DNA of 27,289 nt from Eubacteriaceae bacterium (GTDB taxonomy: Bacteria > Bacillota > Clostridia > Eubacteriales > Alkalibacteraceae). How positions within the stretch are numbered: position 1 is the first letter of the stretch; each line of letters starts with the position of its first letter. The position numbers and the translations under genes were made by a program. A model generated the notes under the pieces. The model saw nothing but the letters and a program-made list of their open reading frames with translations, had not been told where the DNA came from and did not search any database. The stretch covers positions 1 through 27,289 of the forward strand of contig DMAW01000097.1 of assembly GCA_003446375.1 (NCBI GenBank), given 5' to 3'. This document shows positions 12,898-22,521 of this stretch, in pieces.

Positions 12898-15063
12898 TTG
12901 TCCTTATATCATTTAAGAAGAAAAAAAAGGCTGTTATTTGCCTTTTTTGTATTTTCGATACTTTTTATCGTGTTGGCCGCAAAACTTACTTACATTCAAG
13001 CTTATGATTCCATAAATCTAACAGATGCCCAAATCAGCCAGCTGATGGGCGAAATCCCCCTGACTGCCACACGTGGCGATATTTACGACAGAAATATGAA
13101 TATACTTGCTCAGGACGCTTCTGCCAGCAGCATATATGCAAGGCCTAAAGATATTGAAGATCCTGAAGAAGTAGGGAAGCTTTTAAGCGATGTCTTGGGA
13201 ATTGATAGGCAAGAGACGATTGAAAAGTTGTTGGATGAAGAATCTACAATGGTGCTCATAGCTAGAAAAGTAGACAACGACAAAGCTTTTAAGATCAAGG
13301 ATGAAAATATTGCGGGGATTGAAATTTCTGAAGATAAAAAAAGATATTATACAAATGGCAACTTTGCCTCTTATATATTGGGGTTTACAGGAAGCGATCA
13401 TCAGGGTCTTTACGGAATTGAAAGGATTTTTGAAGAGGAGCTAAATGGTGAAGATGGAGTTCTGGTGTACGAAAAGGATGGAAAAAACCAAAAAGTACCC
13501 TCAGGATATCAGATAACCATACCTGCAGTTCCCGGAGACCATGTGGTATTGACTGTTGATTCCATAATACAGCATTTTATCGAGTCTGCAATGGACAAGG
13601 CTATAGAAGAGTTAAATCCCAAGAGGATCATAGCAATTGCAATGGATCCTGATAATGGTGAGGTCTTGGGCATGGCATCAAAGCCAGATTACGATTTGAA
13701 CGATCCAAGAACAATAACCGAAGATATATCCTTGCGCCTGGCTGTGGATTTAGAAGATAAAAGCCTAGGTGAGCAGCAGCAGATTATGTGGAACAATCCG
13801 GCGGTAAGCTTCAATTATGAACCGGGATCGACTTTTAAAGTCGTTACAGCAGCGGCGGCCCTTGAAGAGGGGATCGTGAAGCCTGATACCGTTTTTTACG
13901 ATGAAGGATATATCATGGTGGATGGAATCAGGATAAGATGTCATATTTATCCTGATGAGCATGGGGAACAGACTTTTTTAGAAGCAGTATCAAATTCCTG
14001 CAATCCGGTTATGGTAGAAACAATCATGAAGATGAACCCGGCTGTATTTTATAAATACCTTTATAATTTTGGATTTGGAGACAGGACCGGAATCCAATTG
14101 GATGGAGAACAGTACGGAATAGTGCCTGTAAACACTAATCTTAAAAATGTTGATTATGCTACAAAGTCATTTGGGCAAGGGGTAGGAGTTACTCCAATCC
14201 AACTAGTTACCGCACTTTCGGCAGTAGTTAACGATGGAAACTATATAAATCCTACAATCGTCAAAGAGATAAGATCTAGTGAAGATAACAGCATAATAAA
14301 GTCGTATAATGGCGACACGATAAGAAGAATTGTGTCTGAAGAGACATCAGAGGCTCTTAAGGAAGCCATGAAGAATGTAATAGAAGGAAATAAAACATTA
14401 GTTGAGCTGGCGGAAGGATTCAGCATAGGTGGTAAGACGGGTACGGCTCAAAAAATTATAGATGGAAGATATGCGCAAGGAAAATACGTCACGTCTTTTT
14501 TCGGGTTTGCGCCTGCAGATGATCCTCAGATAGCAATTTTATTGCTTGTAGACGAACCGGAAAGCAGCAGATCTACGGGAAGCACTACGGCTGCTCCCAT
14601 TGCAATTGATATCATTAAGAACACTCTTAAATATTTAAATGTGCCATCAGATAAAAAAGCCGATTTCGGCAACGTGGATATTATTCCGGATATGAGAAAT
14701 CAAGATGTAAAAACTGCAAAAGAAATATTGGATAGACTGGAAATCAATTATGAAATTAAAGGAGAAGCAGCCGAGGAAACTGCAATCGTCACCGACCAAA
14801 GCCCCATGCCCGGAATTTTGATAACTAAAGATACCTTGGTCACTCTAAAAGCAGCTACAGAGAAAGTTGAAGGCGAAGAGATGACAAGTGTTCCAAATGT
14901 AAAAGACATGAGCATGAAAAAGGCTATGGAAATACTTGTGAAAAGCGGACTTTCTATTGATATTTCTGGAGGAGGAGGATTTTCTGTATCCCAGGAACCG
15001 GAAGCAGGGACTGTAGTGGAAAAAGGAACAACAGTGACAGTCGAATTTGAACATGAACAGTGA
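12898..15063 (+). CDS. Septal class B penicillin-binding protein with two PASTA domains (FtsI/PbpB/SpoVD type)
   Basis: A 721-residue transpeptidase. A short basic N-terminus and one membrane anchor (about 12-32) are followed by the PBP dimerisation domain (TATRGDIYDRN near 56-66) and the transpeptidase domain with SxxK at S311-K314 (PGSTFK), SxN at S367-N369 (SCN) and KTG at 513-515. Two PASTA domains follow, about 593-652 and 663-718. It cross-links septal peptidoglycan with FtsW. Two PASTA domains recall vegetative PbpB of Bacillus; SpoVD usually has one, so a vegetative division role is likely. TTG start with GGAGG (12886-12890) 7 nt upstream. Confidence 0.93.
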   Translation: MSLYHLRRKKRLLFAFFVFSILFIVLAAKLTYIQAYDSINLTDAQISQLMGEIPLTATRGDIYDRNMNILAQDASASSIYARPKDIEDPEEVGKLLSDVLGIDRQETIEKLLDEESTMVLIARKVDNDKAFKIKDENIAGIEISEDKKRYYTNGNFASYILGFTGSDHQGLYGIERIFEEELNGEDGVLVYEKDGKNQKVPSGYQITIPAVPGDHVVLTVDSIIQHFIESAMDKAIEELNPKRIIAIAMDPDNGEVLGMASKPDYDLNDPRTITEDISLRLAVDLEDKSLGEQQQIMWNNPAVSFNYEPGSTFKVVTAAAALEEGIVKPDTVFYDEGYIMVDGIRIRCHIYPDEHGEQTFLEAVSNSCNPVMVETIMKMNPAVFYKYLYNFGFGDRTGIQLDGEQYGIVPVNTNLKNVDYATKSFGQGVGVTPIQLVTALSAVVNDGNYINPTIVKEIRSSEDNSIIKSYNGDTIRRIVSEETSEALKEAMKNVIEGNKTLVELAEGFSIGGKTGTAQKIIDGRYAQGKYVTSFFGFAPADDPQIAILLLVDEPESSRSTGSTTAAPIAIDIIKNTLKYLNVPSDKKADFGNVDIIPDMRNQDVKTAKEILDRLEINYEIKGEAAEETAIVTDQSPMPGILITKDTLVTLKAATEKVEGEEMTSVPNVKDMSMKKAMEILVKSGLSIDISGGGGFSVSQEPEAGTVVEKGTTVTVEFEHEQ

Positions 15064-15091
15064 TTACTTAATTATAAAAGAGAGGTACGCT

Positions 15092-16567
15092 ATGAAACTA
15101 GCTGACATGCTCGTTAAAACTGAATATGAAATCATATATGGAGATACTGAAAAAAAGATTTCAGGTATTGAATTTGATTCAAGAAATTGCGTTCCCGGAA
15201 GCATGTTCGTTGCGGTATCAGGATTCGAGACTGACGGCAATAGGTTTATTGACAAAGCTATTGAAAATGGTGCAGTAGCGATTTTATCCGATAAAAATCC
15301 GGAAAAACAATATCCAAATCTATCTTACATCAAAGTTAATGATGCCAGAAGATCAATGTCTGAGGTAGCATCTGTATATTATAGAGAACCGTCAAAAGAA
15401 ATAAAAGTAATTGGCATAACCGGAACTAACGGAAAAACAAGCACGGCTTATTTTTTGAAGAATATACTGGAGCATTGTGGAAAAAAAACAGGCATAATCG
15501 GTACTCTTGGAAATTATTTTAATGATATGCGGCTTGAAACCACTCATACGACTCCGGAATCAGTTGAAGTACAAAGGCTATTGAGAGATATGGCTGATAA
15601 AGGCGCCGAATTTGTAGTTATGGAAGTTTCTTCACATGGGCTGGAATTATTCAGAGTTGAGGATGTAAAGTTTTCCGGTGGGGTGTTTACAAATTTGACT
15701 CAAGATCATTTGGACTTTCATAAGACTATGGAAGAGTATTATCTTGCAAAGAGAAAGCTTTTTGATTTTAACCTAATATACGGAGTAGTAAACGTAGATG
15801 ACGAATATGGGGCTAGATTATACGGTGAAAAATCTGAAAGTGGATACAAACTAATAGGTTTTGGATTTGAAAAAAGGGCAGGCGCCAAGATAAAAGATGT
15901 ATGTTTTACACAAGAAGGGACTTCTTTTGTCATCGATTGGGAAAACGAACAACTACATTGCAATACAAATCAAATTGGAACTTTTAATGTTTACAATATA
16001 TCGGCTGCGATTTTGGCAGCAATAAACGAGGGATTGCCTTCGCCGCAGGTAATAGATGCAGTCAGGCGAATACAAGGAGTTCCGGGTCGGTTGGAAAAAT
16101 TGGATATAGTTGGAGATTATGGGGTGGTTATAGACTTTGCCCATACACCTGATGGATTGAAGAACATACTTTCAGTGCTGCGGCCTTCAGTAAAGGGTAG
16201 GATCATAACCGTATTCGGTTGCGGCGGGAACAGAGACGCTGCCAAAAGAGCTATCATGGGAGAGATATCCGGAAGATTGAGCGATTTTACCATTTTAACA
16301 TCTGACAATCCAAGATGGGAAGACCCTGAGAAAATCATTGATGACATCGAAGAGGGGATATTAAAGACAGATGGGGATTATGTGCGCGTTACCGACAGAA
16401 GAAAAGCTATAGAGAAAGCTGTTGAAACAGCAAAATCAGGGGATATGATTATTCTTGCAGGAAAAGGCCATGAAATGTGGCAAGTCTACAAAGACGATAA
16501 AGTACCTTTTGATGAAAGAAAAATTATAAAGGAGATTATTGGTAAACATGAATCCTATCAAGCTTAA
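15092..16567 (+). CDS. murE: UDP-MurNAc-tripeptide synthetase (probably meso-DAP-adding)
   Basis: A 491-residue Mur ligase, adding the third stem residue to UDP-MurNAc-L-Ala-D-Glu. It has the P-loop GTNGKTS at 111-117, THTTPES, the EVSSHGLEL block and DFAHTPDGL. The substrate motif DNPRWEDP (DNPR at 405-408) has the Arg characteristic of meso-diaminopimelate-adding enzymes, predicting mDAP peptidoglycan. ATG 15092 begins the conserved MKLADML with AGAGAGG upstream; an in-frame start at 15047 would lie within the PBP gene. It overlaps murF by about 20 nt. Confidence 0.96.
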   Translation: MKLADMLVKTEYEIIYGDTEKKISGIEFDSRNCVPGSMFVAVSGFETDGNRFIDKAIENGAVAILSDKNPEKQYPNLSYIKVNDARRSMSEVASVYYREPSKEIKVIGITGTNGKTSTAYFLKNILEHCGKKTGIIGTLGNYFNDMRLETTHTTPESVEVQRLLRDMADKGAEFVVMEVSSHGLELFRVEDVKFSGGVFTNLTQDHLDFHKTMEEYYLAKRKLFDFNLIYGVVNVDDEYGARLYGEKSESGYKLIGFGFEKRAGAKIKDVCFTQEGTSFVIDWENEQLHCNTNQIGTFNVYNISAAILAAINEGLPSPQVIDAVRRIQGVPGRLEKLDIVGDYGVVIDFAHTPDGLKNILSVLRPSVKGRIITVFGCGGNRDAAKRAIMGEISGRLSDFTILTSDNPRWEDPEKIIDDIEEGILKTDGDYVRVTDRRKAIEKAVETAKSGDMIILAGKGHEMWQVYKDDKVPFDERKIIKEIIGKHESYQA

Positions 16568-17936
16568 CGAAGCAGCAAGAGCAGTCAAGGGCGAAATCAT
16601 ATGCCATGGAGAAGGCGTAGAGATAAAAGGCGTCGAAATAGATACGCGTCAAATAAAAAGAGGAGATCTTTTCGTTGCAATAAAAGGCGATAAAGTGGAC
16701 GGGCATGATTTTTTAGAATATGCTTCGAAAAATGGAGCTTGTGCAGCTTTAGTGGAAAAAGACGTGAAGTGCACCGGAAATATGGGGATAATCAAGGTAG
16801 AAAACACAGTTAAGGCCTTGCAGGACTTAGCCCGTGAATACAGAAAAAAAATCAAATGTCCTATAGTTGCAATAACCGGCAGCAGTGGCAAAACGACTAC
16901 AAAAGACTTGGTAAAATCAGTTTTGTCTGCTAAGTACGTCACAATAGCGACTAAAGGCAACAAGAACAATCATATAGGATTGCCTCTAACTATTTTTGAT
17001 ATAGATGAAAATACACAAAGCGCTGTATTAGAGATGGGAATGAGCGGCTTGGGAGAAATACGCCTTTTAGCGAGCATAGCCTGTCCGGATATATCGATAA
17101 TAACAAATATCGGCACGGCTCACCTTGAGCAGCTAAAGAGCAGAGAAAATATCCTAAAAGCAAAAACCGAGATTTTTTCGACATTGGACAAAAATAAAGT
17201 CGGAATAATAAATGCTGACGACGATATGCTGTCAAAAATCGACGAGACTTCATTCAGGCTTTATAAAGTAGGGATACAAAGCAATGATTTGGATCTGAAA
17301 TGCTTGGAATATAAAACAGATTTAAATGGCATTAAAATTATTGTCGCACAAAAGGATGATTCAGAATTAGAAGAATATAAGTTCAGGATTCCCGGAATAC
17401 ACAATGTCTATAACTGTTTGCAAGCAATATCAGTAGGGAAGCTGCTGGGATTGAATCAGCAGGAAATACAAAGGGGTCTTGAAGATTATTTACCCGGTGA
17501 TAACAGAATGGACATATCATATATAAAAGATGGCGTTATAATCAATGACAGCTACAATGCAAATCCCAATTCCATGAAAAGCGCATTGGATGTTTTAAGC
17601 TTATATAAAGAAAAATGCGATACGCTCATTGCCGTATTGGGTGATATGTTCGAGATAGGACAAAATGCCGATGCTTATCATAAAGAGGTTGGGTCATATG
17701 TAAAACGGGTAGGCGTAGACTGGCTGTTAAGCGTAGGGGATAAAAGCAGATATTACAATCTAGGAGCTGAAGAAGCCGGACTTGAAAAAGGCAAGTCAAT
17801 GCATTTTAAAGATAAGCTGGAATTGGCAGATTTTTTAAATAAGTTATTGGATCATAAAGCAGCTGTTCTTATCAAAGGATCCAGGGGAATGAAAATGGAA
17901 ATGATCTTAGAAAAACTTGAGCAGAAAGGAAACTGA
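16548..17936 (+). CDS. murF: UDP-MurNAc-tripeptide-D-Ala-D-Ala ligase
   Basis: About 462 residues, the last cytosolic ligase of the nucleotide precursor pathway, adding D-Ala-D-Ala. It shows DTRQIKRGDLFVAIKG, P-loop GSSGKTTTKD, NKNNHIGLPLT, LEMGMSGLGEI, NIGTAHLE, NDSYNANPNSM and GDMFEIG, all MurF hallmarks. Start is ATG 16548 or TTG 16539: AAAGGAG at 16528-16534 is rather far from the former and close to the latter, so the N-terminus is uncertain by three residues. It overlaps the end of murE. Confidence 0.96.
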   Translation: MNPIKLNEAARAVKGEIICHGEGVEIKGVEIDTRQIKRGDLFVAIKGDKVDGHDFLEYASKNGACAALVEKDVKCTGNMGIIKVENTVKALQDLAREYRKKIKCPIVAITGSSGKTTTKDLVKSVLSAKYVTIATKGNKNNHIGLPLTIFDIDENTQSAVLEMGMSGLGEIRLLASIACPDISIITNIGTAHLEQLKSRENILKAKTEIFSTLDKNKVGIINADDDMLSKIDETSFRLYKVGIQSNDLDLKCLEYKTDLNGIKIIVAQKDDSELEEYKFRIPGIHNVYNCLQAISVGKLLGLNQQEIQRGLEDYLPGDNRMDISYIKDGVIINDSYNANPNSMKSALDVLSLYKEKCDTLIAVLGDMFEIGQNADAYHKEVGSYVKRVGVDWLLSVGDKSRYYNLGAEEAGLEKGKSMHFKDKLELADFLNKLLDHKAAVLIKGSRGMKMEMILEKLEQKGN

Positions 17937-17937
17937 T

Positions 17938-18888
17938 ATGTTTGAAATTGTGGCAAGCCTGATTACAGGTCTTTTGGTTTCGCTGGTGCTATCGCCGATT
18001 GCGATACCATTTTTAAAGAGACTTAAATTTGGTCAAATGATAAGAGAAGAAGGACCTCAGAGCCATCAGGCCAAAAGTGGCACGCCGACAATGGGCGGCG
18101 TAGTAATCGTGATAGCGGCTTTGGCAGGGGGCATAGCCTTTGCAGAAAAGAATAACGAATTTTTGATTATAACAGTATCGTTTTTAGGGTTTGGAATAAT
18201 AGGTTTTATAGATGATTATATAAAGGTCGTGTTAAAAAGGAACTTGGGATTGAGAGCCTGGCAGAAAATAGTCATGCAATTGGGCATTTCTGTGTTTTTA
18301 GCTGTATTCAGCTACAATGTAGTAGGTACGGACATATTAGTTCCTTTTACCCGCAACTATATAGATTTTGGAGTAACTTACGTTCCTTTTATGGTATTTG
18401 TCATATTGGCATTCGTTAATGCAGTGAACCTCACAGATGGATTGGACGGACTTGCGTCCGGTGTTTCAATTTTTAGCTTTTCTGTGTTCATTGCGATGGG
18501 ATTGCTGTTTTCTCAAGCTACGGTCTCGATTTTTGCTGCATCCTTAATAGGAGGATTAATCGGCTTTTTAAAAGTAAACTACCACCCGGCCAAAGTTTTT
18601 ATGGGAGATACCGGATCTATGGCTCTGGGAGGAGCATTGTCGGCTTTGTTGCTGATTACAAAAAGTCCTTTGGTAATGCTTATAGCCGGAGGCGTTTTCG
18701 TTGCAGAATCTCTATCAGTAGTCATGCAGGTGTTGTATTTTAAAGCGACAAAAGGGAAGAGAATATTTAAAATGACTCCTATTCATCATCATTTTGAATT
18801 ATCCGGTTGGGATGAGGTCAAAGTCGTTAACAGGTTTTGGATGGTATCGGCAGTGTTAGCCTTTTTTGGGATAATGAGCTTATTATGA
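17938..18888 (+). CDS. mraY: Phospho-N-acetylmuramoyl-pentapeptide-transferase
   Basis: A 316-residue polytopic membrane enzyme that moves phospho-MurNAc-pentapeptide to undecaprenyl phosphate, giving lipid I. Conserved cytoplasmic loops are KSGTPTMGGV, IGFIDDYIKV (Asp pair), NAVNLTDGLDGLA, FMGDTGSMALGG, and the C-terminal MTPIHHHFELSGW histidine motif. Ten membrane helices are consistent with the hydrophobicity. ATG 17938 starts one base after the murF stop, indicating coupling; AAAGGAAA lies upstream. Confidence 0.97.
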   Translation: MFEIVASLITGLLVSLVLSPIAIPFLKRLKFGQMIREEGPQSHQAKSGTPTMGGVVIVIAALAGGIAFAEKNNEFLIITVSFLGFGIIGFIDDYIKVVLKRNLGLRAWQKIVMQLGISVFLAVFSYNVVGTDILVPFTRNYIDFGVTYVPFMVFVILAFVNAVNLTDGLDGLASGVSIFSFSVFIAMGLLFSQATVSIFAASLIGGLIGFLKVNYHPAKVFMGDTGSMALGGALSALLLITKSPLVMLIAGGVFVAESLSVVMQVLYFKATKGKRIFKMTPIHHHFELSGWDEVKVVNRFWMVSAVLAFFGIMSLL

Positions 18889-18905
18889 ATTGGCAGGTGG
18901 CAATA

Positions 18906-20264
18906 GTGAATAAAGATAAAAAAAAGATTATCGTCGGAATGGGAAAAAGCGGGATTTCTAGTGCAAAATTCTTGTTGAAAAAAGGTTTTAAGATAGCTGT
19001 CTTTGACAGTGCCCCGGAAAAGATTATGGCAAATGAAGACATAAAAGATATTTTAAGAATTTCCGGAGCAGAAGGAATATATGGTGAGAATGCTGGAGAT
19101 GAAGTGTTTGAAGATTCTGACCTAGTCGTGCTTAGTCCCGGAGTTCCTTTAGATAATGAAATCGTAAAGAGGGCTAAAGCTCATGGGCTTAAAATAATTG
19201 GCGAAGTAGAGTTGGCTTACATGTATTCTAAAGGAAAGTTTCTTGGAATAACTGGGACGAACGGAAAGACTACCACTACGACTTTAGTGCATGAAATATT
19301 TAAAAACAGCGATATCCAGCCATTTTTGGGCGGAAATATAGGCAATCCTATAGTGGATTTTATTGAAGATGTAAAAGAAAAAGATTATGTGATCGCTGAG
19401 CTGAGCAGCTTCCAGTTGGAGACTATAGAGAATTTCAGGGCAGAGATAGCTGTAATTCTCAATATAACCCCTGACCATATTGATAGGCACAAAACAATGG
19501 AATCTTATATAGATGCAAAAAAAAATATTTATAAAAATTCGATGTCAGAAGATATTTTAGTGTTAAACAAAGATGACGAAGTTGTGTGTAAAATGGCGGA
19601 AGATGCCCGGTGCAAAGTTGTGTTTTTTAGCCTTGAGGAAAGATTGGATGAAGGAGCTTACCTTAAAGACGGATCCTTAGTGGTTTCAAAGGGCGGATCG
19701 ACATTTCATATAATTCATAAAAATGACTTAAAAATACCTGGGATGCATAATGTTGAAAATGCATTGGCTGCTAGCGCTGCGGCTTTTTATGCAGGGATTG
19801 ATCCAAAGCTCATAGGAAAAGTCTTAATGGAGTTCAAAGGAGTAGAGCATAGACTTGAATTTGTGAGAAATATTGATGGAGTTGATTATTACAACGATTC
19901 AAAAGGAACTAATACTGATGCAGGAATTATAGCATTAAAGGCCATTGACGCTCCTGTCATTCTTATTGCAGGAGGATACGATAAAAAAGCTGATTTTTCA
20001 GATTGGATCGATAAATTCAAGCAAAAAGCTAAAAAAGTGTTTTTGATTGGAGAAACCGCTGATCAAATTATGAGTCAAGCTTTGGAGTCGGGGTATGACA
20101 GCGTTGAAAAGTGCGTCGATCTTAAAGAAGCTGTTGAAAAGGCACGAGAATCTGCTAGGCAAGGCGATGCAGTTTTGCTCTCGCCTGCTTGTGCGAGTTG
20201 GGACATGTTTAAGAGTTATGAAGAAAGAGGACAGATATTCAAGGAACTGGTGAATAGTCTTTAA
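18906..20264 (+). CDS. murD: UDP-MurNAc-L-alanine--D-glutamate ligase
   Basis: About 452 residues. The N-terminal Rossmann-like domain starts KKIIVGMGKSGISSAKFL, followed by LSPGVPLDNE, P-loop GITGTNGKTTTTT, GGNIGNP, ELSSFQLET, NITPDHIDRH, HRLEFV, YNDSKGTNTDA and LLSPACASWDMF, all MurD motifs. GTG 18906 is favoured because AGGTGG lies about 7 nt upstream; an alternative ATG at 18885 overlaps the mraY stop (ATGA) and would add seven residues. It adds D-Glu to UDP-MurNAc-L-Ala. Confidence 0.95.
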   Translation: MNKDKKKIIVGMGKSGISSAKFLLKKGFKIAVFDSAPEKIMANEDIKDILRISGAEGIYGENAGDEVFEDSDLVVLSPGVPLDNEIVKRAKAHGLKIIGEVELAYMYSKGKFLGITGTNGKTTTTTLVHEIFKNSDIQPFLGGNIGNPIVDFIEDVKEKDYVIAELSSFQLETIENFRAEIAVILNITPDHIDRHKTMESYIDAKKNIYKNSMSEDILVLNKDDEVVCKMAEDARCKVVFFSLEERLDEGAYLKDGSLVVSKGGSTFHIIHKNDLKIPGMHNVENALAASAAAFYAGIDPKLIGKVLMEFKGVEHRLEFVRNIDGVDYYNDSKGTNTDAGIIALKAIDAPVILIAGGYDKKADFSDWIDKFKQKAKKVFLIGETADQIMSQALESGYDSVEKCVDLKEAVEKARESARQGDAVLLSPACASWDMFKSYEERGQIFKELVNSL

Positions 20265-20280
20265 GAGGGACGGAGGAGCT

Positions 20281-21387
20281 ATGATGAAAAAAACTTATCC
20301 TTCTGATTTTTGGATAACCTTCAGCGTAATAGCACTTACATGTGTTGGCGTCGTAATGGTCTTTAGTGCCAGTATATATCAATCCGGCGCTATTTATGAC
20401 GATCAGTACGCTATATTTCGCAAACAGCTGATTTATTCGGTTTTTGGAATATTTATAATGCTTCTAGTGTCTAAAATAAATTATAGAATATATAAGAAAT
20501 TTGCGCTGCCAATGCTGGGGATGTCTTTCGTGCTTCTGGTATTGGTATTTGTACCCGGAATTGGCTATTATGCAAATGGAGCTTACAGATGGATTAGAAT
20601 CGGAGGTTTGACTCTTCAGACTTCTGAAGTGGCAAAAATTACTATTATAATTTTTATGGCATCTTCGCTTTCCTGTATTAAAAATGATGTCAGAAAATTT
20701 TTGGGAGGATTTGTCCCTTACATGCTCCTTATGGTGATATTCTGCGGAATAATTTATCTGCAGCCAAATCTAAGCACTGCAATAATAATAGCTTGCTTGA
20801 TACTGGGTATGCTTTTTGCAGCAGGCGGAAACATGCTTCATTTAGGTGGATTATTTGGTGGCATAGTATCTATAGTAGTATATTTAATTGCAACTGGATG
20901 GAGAAAAGACCGACTAGATGCATTCTTATCGCCGGAAGCGAATATCACCGGAACCGGATGGCAGTCTAGACAGTCAATTTTGGCACTTGGTTCAGGAGGG
21001 GTTTTCGGTCAGGGATTGGGCAATGGAAAGCAAAAGATGTTTTTTTTGCCGGAGCCTCAAAATGATTTTATTTTTGCTCATATTGGGGAAGAACTAGGAT
21101 TGATAGGAACTTTGCTTATACTGGGACTGTTTTTGATATTGATCTGGAGAGGAATAAATGTGGCGGTAAATGCTCCGGATGCATTTTCGTCTTTGCTGGC
21201 TTTTGGGTTGATACTCATGGTTGGACTTCAGGTAGTTATAAACATAGCAGTAGTAACCAAGCTGATACCTGTTACAGGAATACCGTTGCCGTTTATCAGC
21301 GCAGGCGGAACTTCTGTTATATTTTTAATGGGCGGAATGGGGATTTTGTTAAATATTTCTAGACATATAACCCCCAAGAGGAGGTAA
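20281..21387 (+). CDS. ftsW: SEDS peptidoglycan glycosyltransferase FtsW/SpoVE
   Basis: A 368-residue SEDS protein with about ten membrane helices. Key blocks are GVVMVFSAS (helix 1), GAYRWIRIGGLTLQTSEVAK, QPNLSTAI, WQSRQSILALGSGGVFGQGLG, PEPQNDFIFAHIGEELG with the catalytic-type D262, and GIPLPFISAGGTS. It polymerises lipid II at the septum with the class B PBP encoded upstream. Start is ATG 20281 or the adjacent ATG 20284, GGAGG being 4 or 7 nt away. FtsW and SpoVE cannot be told apart by sequence alone; dcw position favours the division enzyme. Confidence 0.93.
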   Translation: MMKKTYPSDFWITFSVIALTCVGVVMVFSASIYQSGAIYDDQYAIFRKQLIYSVFGIFIMLLVSKINYRIYKKFALPMLGMSFVLLVLVFVPGIGYYANGAYRWIRIGGLTLQTSEVAKITIIIFMASSLSCIKNDVRKFLGGFVPYMLLMVIFCGIIYLQPNLSTAIIIACLILGMLFAAGGNMLHLGGLFGGIVSIVVYLIATGWRKDRLDAFLSPEANITGTGWQSRQSILALGSGGVFGQGLGNGKQKMFFLPEPQNDFIFAHIGEELGLIGTLLILGLFLILIWRGINVAVNAPDAFSSLLAFGLILMVGLQVVINIAVVTKLIPVTGIPLPFISAGGTSVIFLMGGMGILLNISRHITPKRR

Positions 21388-21389
21388 AG

Positions 21390-22520
21390 ATGAGAGTTTT
21401 GATAGCAGCAGGCGGCACCGGGGGTCATATATATCCGGGAATAGCCATAGCAAAAGTGATAAGCGAGAATGAAGAAGACGTGCAGATAAAGTTTGTTGGC
21501 ACAAAGAAGGGCATGGAAAGAATCATCGTTCCTAAAGCAGGGTATCATCTGGAAACTATTAGGGTAAAAGGATTTGAAAGAAAGATATCCATGGATACTG
21601 TAAGAAGCCTAAAAGAGCTTTTTATGGGAATGCTGGATGCAAAAAGACTTATAGAAAATTATAACCCCGACATAGTTATAGGAATGGGGGGATATGTCTG
21701 TGGCCCGGTTTTGTTGTTGGCTTCAAGGAAAAAAATTCCCACGATGATTCACGAACAAAATGCATTTCCCGGAGCTACAAATAAGCTATTATCCCGATTC
21801 GTAGATAAAATCGCGATCAGCTTTTCTGAAGCAAAAAAATATTTCGGCAATGAAAACAAAGTATTTCTCAGCGGGAATCCTGTAAGAAAAGAATTCTTTA
21901 ATTCGGACCGTAAAGAGGCAAGGGAAAAACTTGGCTTTGGAGAAGATGATTTTGTAGTGGTTTCATCCGGCGGAAGCTTAGGAGCTGCATCGATAAATAA
22001 TGCTATGCTAAAGTTGATTAAGGAAAGAGAAAAAGGGGATAGACTCAAGGTCGTTCATATTACAGGCAAAGCCAATTACGAGGATTTTATGGATAGCCTA
22101 AGGGAAGCTGGTTTGGATATTGGCCTTGATAAAAATGTAAGGATACTTGAATATTGTGATAAAATGCACGAGGTATACGCATGTGCGGATCTGGTAGTCT
22201 CACGTGCAGGAGCTATGAGCGTGGCGGAGCTGGCTGCCGGAAGAATACCGTCCATATTAGTTCCTTATCCCTATGCCACGGATAACCATCAGGAGTACAA
22301 TGCCAGGTCGATAACAGATGAAGGTGGAGGAATATTGATATTGGATAGCGACTTGAAGCACGACCCTGAAATACTTAAAAATACAATATATTCCTTGATT
22401 GAAGACCCTGAAAAATTGTCTGACATGGGGCTTGCAGCTTCAAAAAAGGCTATGCCTGAGGCAGACATCATTTTTTACAGGGAAATGAAAAAGATGCTTG
22501 AAACTGGAGACGGCAACTAA
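21390..22520 (+). CDS. murG: UDP-GlcNAc--lipid I N-acetylglucosaminyltransferase
   Basis: A 376-residue GT28 glycosyltransferase that converts lipid I to lipid II at the inner membrane face. N-terminal GGTGGHIYPGIAIA, GFERKISMDT, GMGGYVCGPVLLLA, HEQNAFPG, SGNPVRKEF, SSGGSLGAASIN, HITGKANYED, and the C-terminal donor-site VVSRAGAMSVAELAAG and PYPYATDNHQEYNA motifs are all present. The start lies 2 nt after the ftsW stop, with AGAGGAGG directly upstream. Confidence 0.97.
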   Translation: MRVLIAAGGTGGHIYPGIAIAKVISENEEDVQIKFVGTKKGMERIIVPKAGYHLETIRVKGFERKISMDTVRSLKELFMGMLDAKRLIENYNPDIVIGMGGYVCGPVLLLASRKKIPTMIHEQNAFPGATNKLLSRFVDKIAISFSEAKKYFGNENKVFLSGNPVRKEFFNSDRKEAREKLGFGEDDFVVVSSGGSLGAASINNAMLKLIKEREKGDRLKVVHITGKANYEDFMDSLREAGLDIGLDKNVRILEYCDKMHEVYACADLVVSRAGAMSVAELAAGRIPSILVPYPYATDNHQEYNARSITDEGGGILILDSDLKHDPEILKNTIYSLIEDPEKLSDMGLAASKKAMPEADIIFYREMKKMLETGDGN

Positions 22521-22521
22521 A